From NCBI RefSeq assembly GCF_900496995.4, contig NC_044020.1:11612001-11676000 (forward strand): a stretch of 64,000 nt of DNA, read 5' to 3'. Under the pieces are notes generated by a model. The model searched no databases. It was not told the origin of the DNA and worked only from the letters and a program-made list of their open reading frames with translations. This DNA comes from Aquila chrysaetos chrysaetos. Its lineage: Eukaryota > Chordata > Aves > Accipitriformes > Accipitridae. The translations under genes and the position numbers were made by a program. Below, piece by piece: positions 26,401 through 38,400 of the stretch (position 1 is its first letter; the number at the start of each line of letters is the position of its first letter).

Positions 26401-29400
26401 TTTTGTATTCCATTCGCATGATCAGATGTGCTCCTTTATTCCAAAGGAGTGTAAGGTGGTAGTCCTGAGGCTCTTGCTACTAGCTTCAAAGTAGTTTTAA
26501 AAACTTGAAGTTTTTGATACCTCTGCACTAAATGTCATACATTTTAAGGTAACAGGTTGCCAACAGATGTAATGTATGTCAGTACTAACTTGGCACCATG
26601 GTTGTACTATGATGGCTTATGCTTAGCATGACAGCCTGTCTTTAAGATAGTGTGGTAAGAATTGTATTTAAATATGGAAAAAGTAGTTATTAGGTGGTAA
26701 GTTGAAACACTTTATGGATAAGAGTTGTTTCCATATTCAAACAAGTTCCGAAAACTTCTAATCACTTGTCATATGCTAAACTTGCCTAATCTTTACTCTT
26801 AAGTTAACTTCCAAGAAACAGCTGCTTATAAAAAGCTACACAATAGGAGCCTCTCATCCCAGTGGAATAACTTTATTTCTAGCTTATTCTCATTGTATTA
26901 CACTCCCACAAGAAACATAATCCTTTCCTTTGGGATACTAAATTTCATCATGGTGGACTTCAAAATCCATTGTCTGGAGGGGAGTGGGTAGATCATGGAC
27001 CTATGTCAAAGTTTCTCAATAACTAGCAGAGTGGCAGGAGCTGTTGATGGTTGCCCCTGCACATGTGTATCCAATAAACAAGGTGAGCAGCTGATCAAAC
27101 AGCAATTGTTTCCCTGTCTGGGAATCCTGGCTTGGAATGAAGTCCAGCCGTATGGTCTTGCGGGATAGTGCTAGGCTCTCTAATCTGTCTTAATTACCAA
27201 CAAAAGAATTTGCATTTGGTAGATTCAATCAGGTACAAACAGATACAGATGAATCACTCAGTAGTGGATAATGGGCTTAGGATTCACTGTATGTATATAG
27301 CCTTTATTTGGTAGGCTAAAATTTCTCAGTGTTAAAATGAGGGGTATTGGGATACTGCAACTCTTCATCTTGGCTATGATTCTACATGGTAAAACTGTCA
27401 TTTGTTTTAGTGTTGAAGACCAGATGGAACAATCATCTCTCTACTTCTGGGACCTTCTAGAAGGAAGTGAGAAACCTGTGGTTGGAACAACATGTGAGTG
27501 TCTTGTCTAGAGAAATAACTTAGAGATCTGAAATTTGTGTGCTATTGAAACATCTTAAAACCAGTGAATATACATGGAAGTCTACTAAATTAAGCACTTT
27601 CAAGTGTTGTGTGTAACTCAGTTATCCAAGGATGAACTGCTGTTTGTTCTAAGTTCTGTTGAAGTACAGATCAGTAACGATACAGCATGCTTTCTTTTTC
27701 CAGGTAAAGACTTACTCTTCGGCCAATGTACTAGCACCTTTTTGAGGAAAAATGTTAGTAATTTAAATGCTGATGCATGAATACCTTACAGAACCAGCAG
27801 TGGGAAGCGCTTTGGGTAGTTATGTGCAAATGGGTTAAGATTGGAACACTGTTTCCAGCCATGAAATTGAGTGTAGTTGAGCATACTGATGTGTTTTACA
27901 AAGCTTCATTGGCCCCAGGCTGAATGTCCTACAGCACTGAAGATTTTCTTCTTATAAGAATTCTAGGCTCGTACCTGTTGTCTGACTACAATGTAGGATA
28001 CCATACTAAGGAAGGATAGTCATTAGTGGACCTTGCTGTGACCTCTAATCATGCACAGTGCAGTCATAGACCTGTTGCAAGTGTCCTCACTTTTCAAGCA
28101 CACCAAAATCTGTGGGACTCTACATATTTTCTTCCATCTGTGGCTTAGTTTCAAAAACCCCTGGTTGTAAGCCAACATACACATTCTGTGTTCTTATTTA
28201 GAACTTGCTTGTGAGGAAACTGTCCTTACTTGAGTTGTAGTGTCTTTCCTACTGCAAACAGACCTCACTTGTCCTGTTTACTCCAATCTTGTAATGGCTG
28301 TGTGGCAGTAATCTTTCATTTGTCATCAAGAATGTTGTTGAAACTGTTAGACCAGAGCACTAATGTACTCTATCTAATTTCCACATACAGACAGTTGAAC
28401 TGTGAACTAAGTGTTAACTCTTGTCATACAGTTCTGGACAAAGTGCAAGCTGGCCCTGTATCTGTTGGCATGAATTGATAGTTGCCTAGTTATCTTGGAC
28501 TCCAAACTTTTGTAGCTTTTTGGCTATCATACAAACTTTTGTGACTATTTTGTCAGTATGTCTATCCCTTTAGTGTCAGTCTTCCATCCTTTTGTGTGCA
28601 AGCTACACTTCAGATAAAGCTGTTACAACTTATTAGCATTCGCTGCCTTGGAAGACAATTTTTTATATCTGTATGCTAGCTACTAATTCTTGTTCATATG
28701 GTTGTCACTGGTAGGGGTGATCTTTCACTGAGTATTCTTCCTGTTTTCAAGGCTGCCCTGTCTTTCTCCTCTAAAACAATTTCTAGTATCACTGCTACTT
28801 CTGAGGTCTTTCTCTCTAAGCTACTGTCTCTTTTTTTTTGCATAAAGGAGGAAACTGGACAGTGTGTCTCAGTACACAGTTAAGCTTTTCTTCAACCATA
28901 TCAGCATTGACTCTTTTCCAAAACTTCAGATGATTAAGTTCAGTCTGGAACAGTATCTTGCTTTCTCCCTCCCGGCTTGTTTTTGCAGTTCGTAACTTTT
29001 TCTTCTGAGGAGGACTGAGACTTACTATCCTATCACTGGGAAGAGGGTCTTGTAGGGCAGTTCCATAGTGACTTTGTTTAGCTTTACCTATGCTACAGTC
29101 TGCACAACATGCTTTTAGTATCATTGCTGGCTAGCTTATAGATGGTAAACAAATCCCTTTCTAAGCATGTGGGAGACCAGGTGGCTTGGTGTTTAGCTTG
29201 TGTGCATTTAAACAAAAGCTGCAGTCTTACCTCTGGATTGCAAAGATGTTTTTAGCTGTAACAGATAAAGCAGTTTAACAAATACTTCCCTTTTAGTAAA
29301 ACATTTTATTGCTGTAACTCAGTAAGATGTGTGAACTTGGAGAAGTTGCAATTTATATAAAGTGGAGGAAGTAAGGAGTCTTGATCTGTAACCTGAATAC

Positions 29401-32400
29401 CCCTTACTTTCAAATTTTCATATCTTAACTTCATGGACTTTTACTCTTCAGATAAACACATGAAGGACCTGTTATCCAAACTTCTAGACTCTGGCTACTT
29501 TGAAAGTATTCCGACTCCTCGCACCACTGTGCCAGTAAAAGAATTGGAAGAAGAAGTAAATAGAAAATCTGAGAGAACAAGACAGATGTCAAAAGGAGAG
29601 TCTGTCAAAGAACCAGGTGGAATATTACAGCGTTCAATTTCTGTATCATAATGTTGGAATAAGCTTGAACTGAGCATTGATTTTTTTTTTGCATAGCTTG
29701 ATGCTAAATCTGATCCTATGCTGTAGCTTATTTACAATATGGTAACTAAAATGGAACATGCAAGGCTTGCAGCCCTGTTCTGCCTAATATTGTAGAAAAA
29801 AATCTAATTCATAGTAATACAATGTTTTTGCCTTCTGAGCAAGTCTCCATGTGGAAAATATGAGAATTGTCTGGTGTAGGGAATGTTACATATTAAAATA
29901 ACCAAATTATGGATACTACAAAATGTTTCTTGCTTAACTCTAAACTTCTGCAAATGTAAAACCAAACCAGAAAATAAAAGCTTGTCTAAAAAAATAGTAT
30001 GTTGAATGACAAGCTGAGCTTTCAGAATATCTGGTTTAGCAATTGACACTACTATTTAAATAGAATTAAAGACTTGCTACTGTTTGGTCTGCATTTCTGC
30101 ATTTGATCAGTTGAAACAAATTAACATCCTTTCTCTAGAATCCATTATGGAGCTTATGAAGTCTGAAATACAGCCACAGGAGGTAAGATACTCCACTGCT
30201 AATTGCTTTCCTTTAGTATTGTGATTTATCAGAAACATAACTGTACTTCTGCAGCCCTTTTTTTAAACTTAAAAAGGGAGTCTGAACAGCAGCTTAGGTG
30301 TTGATTTATGTAGGAAGCATTAAAGACTTGGTTGCATTTCTATTTCTAACCCCAAATTTATGGCTTCTCTGGGGTATTCTGGGATAAATGGGGCAGGATT
30401 ACATGAAGCAGTATAGTACTTTAAGGCTCTGGCACTTTCTTGAATAAACCAAAGCATCAGCCTTTAGAGTGGAAACACTGATCTTTTGTGTACTATGGGA
30501 TAGAGAAAACACATCTGCTAAAGCTGTCTCTAAAAGCTAAGCTTACTGCAGTAGGCTTGATAGTGGTGTGGTTGAGAATGATGTAGGTCTTGCTCTGATT
30601 TGTCAGAAGAATAGGGATCCCAAGACAGACTTGTGTGCACAGGGGTGTGTAGACCTGTTTCAACAGCCCTTCAGACTCCTGAGTTAAGTACTCAAGCTTC
30701 AGCTGGCAATAGTGTAGAAACCATTAGACTTGGTTCAAAAGGTGGGGAGGGGTATCCTTTAGTAAGTGGAAATACTGGTTCTTGAAATACTGAATCCCTG
30801 TTTCCCAGGTATCCCACTAGAGGGTGTGCTCTAGAACAAGTTTTTGTAACCTACTGGTAACACTGTTACCTGACTCTAAAGCTTTTCTGGTGACTTGTCA
30901 GAAAAAAATCTGAGCTAGTGAGCCTTGTACATTCTTCACTTCACATATTTACTTCCTGTTTATGACAAAGTGGTAACTCAGGAAAACTTCAGAGCTCATC
31001 TTCATTGAGCTCTCAGACTTACTGACAGTAAACACAGTCTGGAGTTGCAGAAGTCCAGTGGTATTAAATCTGAGAATCTGAGGGTTATACGTGGCTACTA
31101 GGTCACAGATTTTGGGTGAAATGGTGCTGCTATGCTTAGCAGAATGTCTACTAATATAGTACCACAGCATTTCAGATGCCTAGGAGAGCTACCTTTGTAA
31201 AAATCACAGTTGAACTTGATACTGTCCCTGCCTAGGAACATCAGTTAACATTTAGAGTAAGGGTAATAGATTCACTCAGCTCAAGTATGTTTCACTTGTG
31301 CTGTTCAGGACTGTTTCATGCTTGTGTGGCATGCCAAGCAAAGCTAGTCTGCAGTGTTGTAGGATAAAGCCACGGCTGTCCACATAGTTTCTATGGCTAG
31401 TGCTTAAACTGTCTAGGCTCTGCTTTTAGTCAGAAATTTTCAGTATCTGGGTGACTTAACTTAACTGACCTGAACTGTAGTAGCAAAATGTTTTCTTGGG
31501 AGCCATTAAGTTTCTCTGGTCTATATAGTTTCTCAACAGGCGTTATTTGCCTGAAGCAGAATACTCTGTCAAGAAGAAGCCAGAAGAGCCCAAATCTTGG
31601 GAAGCTGAATGTGCTAGAAGGCAAGAACCTCCAAAGTCCTGGGAAATGCTTGTTGATATTGAAGAGCAGGAACAGAAGCAGAAACAAGAGACCTTAAAGC
31701 CTTGGGAAGCTCGTGTTAGGCAGCAAGAACCAAAAAGATCAGATTCTCCAAAGCCTTGGGAAACTCATGTTAAAGAGGAGGAACAGAAGCGTGAGTCTAC
31801 AAAGCCCTGGGAGACCCGTGTTGAGGAGGAAGAACAGAAGAAGCAAGAAGCTCCAAAGGCCTGGGTAGCACGTGTCCGAGAGGAGCAGGAGTCCCCCAAA
31901 CCTTGGGTAGCAAAGGTTAGGGAAGAACAGGAGCAGAAGAAACAGGAATCACCTAAGCCATGGATAGCAAAAGTTAGGGAAGAGCAGGAACAGAAAAAGC
32001 AGGAGTCCCAAAAATCTTGGGTAACTAAAGTTAAGGAAGAACCAGAACAAAAGCAGGAATCTCCAAAGCCTTGGGTAACCCAAACTAGGGAGCAACCAGA
32101 ACAAAAGAAGCCAGAGCCTGTGAAATCATGGGAAATGCCTGTTAGGGAAGAGCCAGAGCAAAAGAAGCAGGAGCCTGTGAAGGCTTGGGCTGCACATGTT
32201 AGGGAGGAGCCAGAACAAAAGAAGCAGGAGACTCGAGAGGCTTGGGAAAAAGCTGACAGGCAGCAGCAAGTATCATCACAGCAGTTACAGAACCCTCCGA
32301 AGTCCTGGGGAGCTGCAAATGTTGGGCCAAAGGAGCAGATGGGGCCAAAGAAGTTTGATATGGAACCCAAAGAAGTGAGTTGGCATATGTAGTATTACCT

Positions 32401-35400
32401 GTCATAAGCTTTTGACACTAGTATGTTGGACTAAAGCTACCTATTAGCAGAGGCTTTATAAGGTGCATTTTGTAGGCCTATATTTAGATTCCTATTTCAT
32501 TCTTTCTTGGGGGAAATGATTCTGGCAGTTAAACTTTATATTTGAATAGCAAGATGGTCTGCTTTGCTTTTTACATCAACACAGTATTGCTGTGTTTGAG
32601 CCTGGAATAACTGCTTTATGCATAAGACAGAAGAATTAACTTAGTTCATCCCTAGCTATTGGCTCTGTCCACTGTTATCAGTACAAAGCAGGTATGACTC
32701 ATCCAGGGATCAAATACTTTGTCTGTGGCTGCATGCAAATAGCACTTCAGTAATTTTTTAGGCTTTTGATTAAAATAGCTGCTGATTCAAGAGAGATCTA
32801 ACATCTAGATCAAGCAATACAAACTGTACAGGGGCTTAAATATGTATTTCCAGATGAATGCATAAACCATACTGCTATCCTGGAGAGTCTAACAATAGCA
32901 TAGTTTGTTTTAGAAATGTAAAATGAAAGCTATTGCAGGGCTTACAGCTGAGCAGGCTGCTAGCCTCTGGTTACATTACCTTCTTTCTCACCTGTGCTTG
33001 GGTAGCAACAATTCTGATAACTCTAAAAATAAATAACTGAACTCTGCTTTGTCTACCATCTTATGTCATTAAGAGCAGTGTTTAATCTAGAGTTAGACTT
33101 CAGGAAGAAAATATGGGGAATTGAGCAATTATCTTACACACAATGTCAGCACTACTATCTTGTTTCTGCAAAAAAGCAGAAATCAATTCATTCCATATTA
33201 CTCATACCAAATGATTAAGCTTAAATCTTGTCAGTAAACTTGGCATAACTGAAAAATGGATGTTCTTGTGCCTAGAGGCGGGAGCGCAAACAGAAGGTTG
33301 AACACGAAATTAAAAGAGTATGTAACATGCAGCACTGGGTTACAAAATGGGATTAAGGTGTTTCAGCTTGATTCATCTTTACACTTAAGCTGAATAGAAT
33401 CTTGTGTCCACTGGTGGTGGTGGTACAGGTGCAAAACCTGGTTGCCTCACTAAGTAACTCTGAGCACAAGTAGGTGTTGTGCACCCAACTATGCGTAGTA
33501 TTGCTGAAACTATCTAAGTATTGGAATAGTCTCAAGCACTTTAAGATGCCTTGGAATTTCTGGTGTCAGATTACCTTAAAGCTTAAATGCAAGATGCTTC
33601 CTAATGAGATGGGGCTCTTATTTTTATATAGGACAGACAGATGGATAGCTTAAGTGGTGGACAAAACTTTGATGCAGTAAGGAAAAAGGAGGGTCTCCAG
33701 TCAGTTGGAGAAACTTGCAAACTGCCTAGGAATCTTCATAGTAATGTATAGGTGTGCATGTCAGCAAAATTAAATGTTGGAATGTGAGGTTGCTTAAGCT
33801 GGATTGCTGAATTAAGTAAACAAAGCATATTTTTAAAGTATTCAAACTTTGATTTATGTAGACTGTAGTGAAACATCAGCTGGCTTATTTTTACTTAGTA
33901 GCTATTGACAAATGCTAATATCAAAAGTATATTGAATGAGTAGAAAATAGTGTGCTGTCAACCTAGCTAGTTTCTGTAATCATTTTTTTAAAAGATATCT
34001 TTGACTTGTAAGGTGCGTGTAAAGAACAATTAAAATTAATATTAAACTTTTTGGATAATGAAATTTCTCTTGCCTTTGCTTATGTGAAGAAAGAAGAGTC
34101 AGTGCAGTGCTATAGCTGGATCCATTTCACTCACAGGGAGAATCTATAAATGACCTTGTGTGGGATCTAGGCATGGTAGATAAAAGGCCTATGTCACTGC
34201 TGCTGCTTTCTGGAGCTGAAATTAACCTTTGTTTACTCCCTGAAATAACTGTTAGAGCTCTGAGATCTTTTAATAAACTGCTAGGTTTTGAGATCTTGAA
34301 ATATGCTTATTTAACTTAAGGTACCATAAGATACAATACTGAGGAAGTTGAGCCTAAGACAGCAGAGTGAGCTGATGTGCAGGCCTGTTAAACTGTTATT
34401 CTATTTAAATGTTTGTGCAATGTGTGGACCAGCAAACTTGGTTAGAGCTGGATTTGTGGCCTGCTATGTGAAAGCAAACCAGTTTGGCTTGTGCTTTCAT
34501 CCAGTGCCATTTAATTCATACATGCTGTGAATGCTGCTCTGAGTAGAAAGCGAATGTTAATGGTGTATCTATATGGCGCAGTTGGAGATCACTGTTGTGA
34601 TTACAGCTTAGGTATCACCATTCCAGCTCATTTAGTACTCCACAGCTAACAAACCTGAAGAGGAATTGAGGTCCTGTATTGTAGAATGGAGTTTTACTAG
34701 TATATGAGGTGGTTGAAAGTGTGTAAGATTAGTGTTAATGTGTAAGTAGACCTTCGGTCTCTATAACAATTCAAGCTTTAACAGGAGTACCTGGTATATT
34801 GGCACTCTGACTAGTAAAATTCCAAAGTGGTCAGTGTGCCTTTATGCTGGTTTATTTGCAATGGTTTAACAGGTTGTAAAACAAATTCTAGGTATTTCAA
34901 CTCCATTTTTAGTCAGTTCTCTGGAGATATGTCAAAACAGTTTTTGCTGAATGTATACATAGTGTTGAAGTTAGGTTTCAGAAACATTGTTATGACAAAT
35001 TAGACCCTAAAGTTATCAGTGCTGTGTAAATAAACTTATCAGTGCTGTGTAAAACTCTAACCTGAATGTTGCTTGAACCACCAATGTGAAGTGATCTCAG
35101 CATGTATAAGTTTTGATGGGAGCTGGACTAACAGGTTACTAAACTCAGAACCTGCTACCAGCTTGTAATGACTTCCAGAAATAGTATCTAGCTGTGGGCT
35201 AGAAAGAAAACTTGGCTTAAAACCATCTTAAGGATGTCAAGTACCTGCTCTTTTTCAAAACATCATTTTATAAAGGCATAAAACTGAAAATACTCTAACT
35301 TCCTGATACTTTTTTGTGTATGCTCTCTATTGCACTTGAATATTCTAGTTTTGAACACCTAAGTACCAGCAAAACAGCAAATCAATATGATGTAACTTCA

Positions 35401-38400
35401 CTATAGCTACTTCTGGCTGGTGTATTTTAAAATATGCAGGAGCTAGAAAATAACTTCTACAGAATGGAGAGTCTCAATATTTTAATCCTGGCTTAAAGCT
35501 CTAATATCGTTTATGTAACCCTGTATGCTTGCTTTTCTAGTTGAAGTAAAGAATGCTACCAGCATAGTGCACAGAGTGTGAGCTGGGGAAGGAGATGAAG
35601 ACTAACAAATTGTAAAAGCATACAGAAGATTGTATCATCTTTACAACCACAAGTGAAACACTGCAATCTCTTCTGCTTCCATGCTCTTGAGGCTGCTTTG
35701 ACTTGTTTGTGTTTAATGTACAAGTCTAACTTAGGTAGCTAGTGGACAATCTTAGCTTCACACACTGCCAGACTTGACCTGGTTATGTTACTTTAAAGGT
35801 GAAAAGCTTCTGTTATCTGTTTACAAACATACAGAACCAGTTTGGTAGTGTACTTGTGTCTTAGTAAACTGTAGTGAGGGGGAAGAGGGTAACAGAAGCA
35901 TTAATCAGTTTGACCCATAAAGGATTTACTGTGACAGCAAGTGTTTTAAGATTAAGTCTGCTTGTCAGTGCGGGCTAAAAGTGTACAGGAAGATTCAGAT
36001 TCCTAGTAACCTAATCTATAACTTGCTGAGACTTAACTTTATTCAACTGTATCTTTTGTCCTGCACTTAGATCCTTAATAGCTTTAGTTCCTGTTCATTA
36101 TTGGAAACTATACAGCAATATAAACTTGCATGGTCAGTAGTTAAAGGTAGTGCTTGTGGATCAGAAATTCTAATTAAGATAGAAGAGTGCATCTTTGTAC
36201 TATGCTAGCTCTGGAATAAAGTAAAACTTCTTGGAACTCAACAAGTAGCTATTGTGTGAGCCACATAGATATTAGAAATGAAGTCCTCCAGAGTTACTGA
36301 TGTGCTGCATGTACATGGATTATGCTTTGTGAAGCTCACTAAACCCTGCAAGCTTCGTCCCTGTGCATGCTATTGGAATTCCTCCAAATGCTAGTGATTA
36401 GTTTCAGATAACCATTGAAGAGGAAATGCAAGAATGTTTGGGGGCTTGTTGTCCTAAAACTGGACAAAGAGCATTTCATCAGTTTGTTTTGAATTTAGTG
36501 TGACAATTAAATGTTGACACATATACCCTTCTGCCATATAGTATCCTAATGACTTTATACAAATACTCAACTCTACTGCTATACAGTATATTTAAGTAGT
36601 AACCTCATACTAGAAAGACAAATGTTTGCACTGTAGGAAAGTAAAGACTTTCACATGTCCCTGTGTCCCAACATTTGGGCCAGTTGAAATAATGCAATTA
36701 CTTTATGTCTTCAGATTTGCTTCCCTCTAGCTCTACAGACAAACATAAGAGCAGCAAAGCTTTAGAGAATCACTAAAAAATGTTTTAAAAATACTTATAA
36801 CAAGCCTACCTCTTCCACAAGCTGCTTTCAAAAGACATGTTAGACTATCTAGACAGTAATATTATTGTCACTCTAAATAACAGGGCTTCTGCTATTTAAG
36901 GAGGTTACTATCATGATTTTTGATACCTTAGACTTGGCTGTTCTCTGATGAAATGTTTCCCTCTTAAAGTGAAGTGAGAACCTGTTGGGATGCGCTGTTA
37001 AGGGACCATCTGAAACAATCACGGAGTAATAAGGCCCTGCAGAAGCCCTTATTTAGCTACAAAGTTAGGCTCCCATGTGGGAGCACAGGTGTATTTTTCA
37101 TGCCAAACTTTGAAAAGTTTAATGTAATACTTTCTGCAGGAGCTGGTGCATTGAGAGTATCTGGCTCGTTAGTGGAAGAACTTTGGTCTAATCCCAAGTA
37201 ACCTGCTTGCAATGTATCTCTTGGGGGCAGTTTCTTCAGAATGTCTGGAAATGCCATCCTAATAAAAGATACGTACTTACTGGTATGGGCTCTACTGGGA
37301 AGAAGTATGTTTTAAACCTTGAGTGATGCAGCTTTGATTTTTAAGTTTGTTTGGGCCTTCAACTTAAATATGTGGGTTTCCTTAGATGGAGGTGCCTAAT
37401 TTTGCACTAAATGCAGGCAACTTGCTGTCTTCTGTACATTTGACTGTAAGAAACTGAAGTGAATTGAGTCTGTGGCTTAAATGGTTGTGGCAACAGTAAG
37501 CTGACTTTTTTTTTTTTTAACCAAGTGAAAGCTCGATTCAGGAAATATCAATAACAGCACAGAATTCCTTGGCCCATGGTGTCTGACGCCTCTAGGTTGC
37601 TCTGGGAGTATATTGGATAAGGCAGCTTGTCTTGCTTCCAATATTAGATTTAATATCTTTTCTCCTTATTAGGTGCCTAAACCTGTACATCAGCCAGCTG
37701 CAGAATTTTGCTCTACTTCAACTCTTCCAAAAGATCCAGTATTGAGAAGGGAAAAACTTCAGGATCTGATGACTCAGATACAAGGGACTTACAACTTCAT
37801 GCAAGTATGTTTTTCTCTGCTGTTGTAGAACAAAGCTCCAATTCCTACTGGTTTAGGGAAAACAGTGTTAACAATGCATGTTTGCACTGAATGAATGAAT
37901 CTAGCTGTAATTAGCTAACAGCAACTTGTCAAATGAGTGTTTCATGTGTATCTAGAGTTTAATTTTTTTTCTCCCAACTGATGATCTTTTTTCAAAAGGA
38001 GTCCATTCTGGATTTTGATAAAGCTTCACCAAGTGCCATTGGTTCATCCCAACCACCTTCAGTTACTCCAGCAAGTAGTCCTGTAGGTAGGTAATACTAT
38101 AAGTGTAAATTGTATGTAAGATTTTGCGAACACTGACAGGGTTTGCTTGGGCTGTAGATCAGTAGGCCTGATGAAGACAGCTTGTCAAATTATAAAGAAT
38201 ACCAATGATGGAAAAAAAAAAAGGCAGTCTGAGCTACTTAACTGCTTATTTGTTGCTGGAGGTGGCTTAAGTTGGTGCATCTGCCTGGAAATTGAATGCT
38301 TATATAATCACTGACTGGCATGTGCATCTGAACCCAGCTGCAGAATTGACATGCTTTATCTGTGTAACAAGCTTGTCTAGATGTGGTGTATATAGACAAA

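Larger units (their letters stand above)
32375..37672 (+). other. CAPRIN2: CAPRIN2 intron 9 (longest, 5.3 kb)
   Basis: AT-rich with few CpGs except at the candidate microexon 33276-33317. It holds two candidate phase-0 microexons and a two-copy 23-bp-period duplication (35013-35053), all listed separately. No transposon family is recognised. Confidence 0.6.

Noticed and set aside
31765..32370. 201-codon Cys/Ser/Phe-rich frame on the minus strand
   Set aside because: It is the antisense shadow of the Trp-repeat exon of CAPRIN2; its repeats simply mirror the coding repeats.
36974..37201. 75-codon plus-strand frame in CAPRIN2 intron 9
   Set aside because: It does not resemble any caprin segment and has no convincing acceptor and donor in the needed phase.
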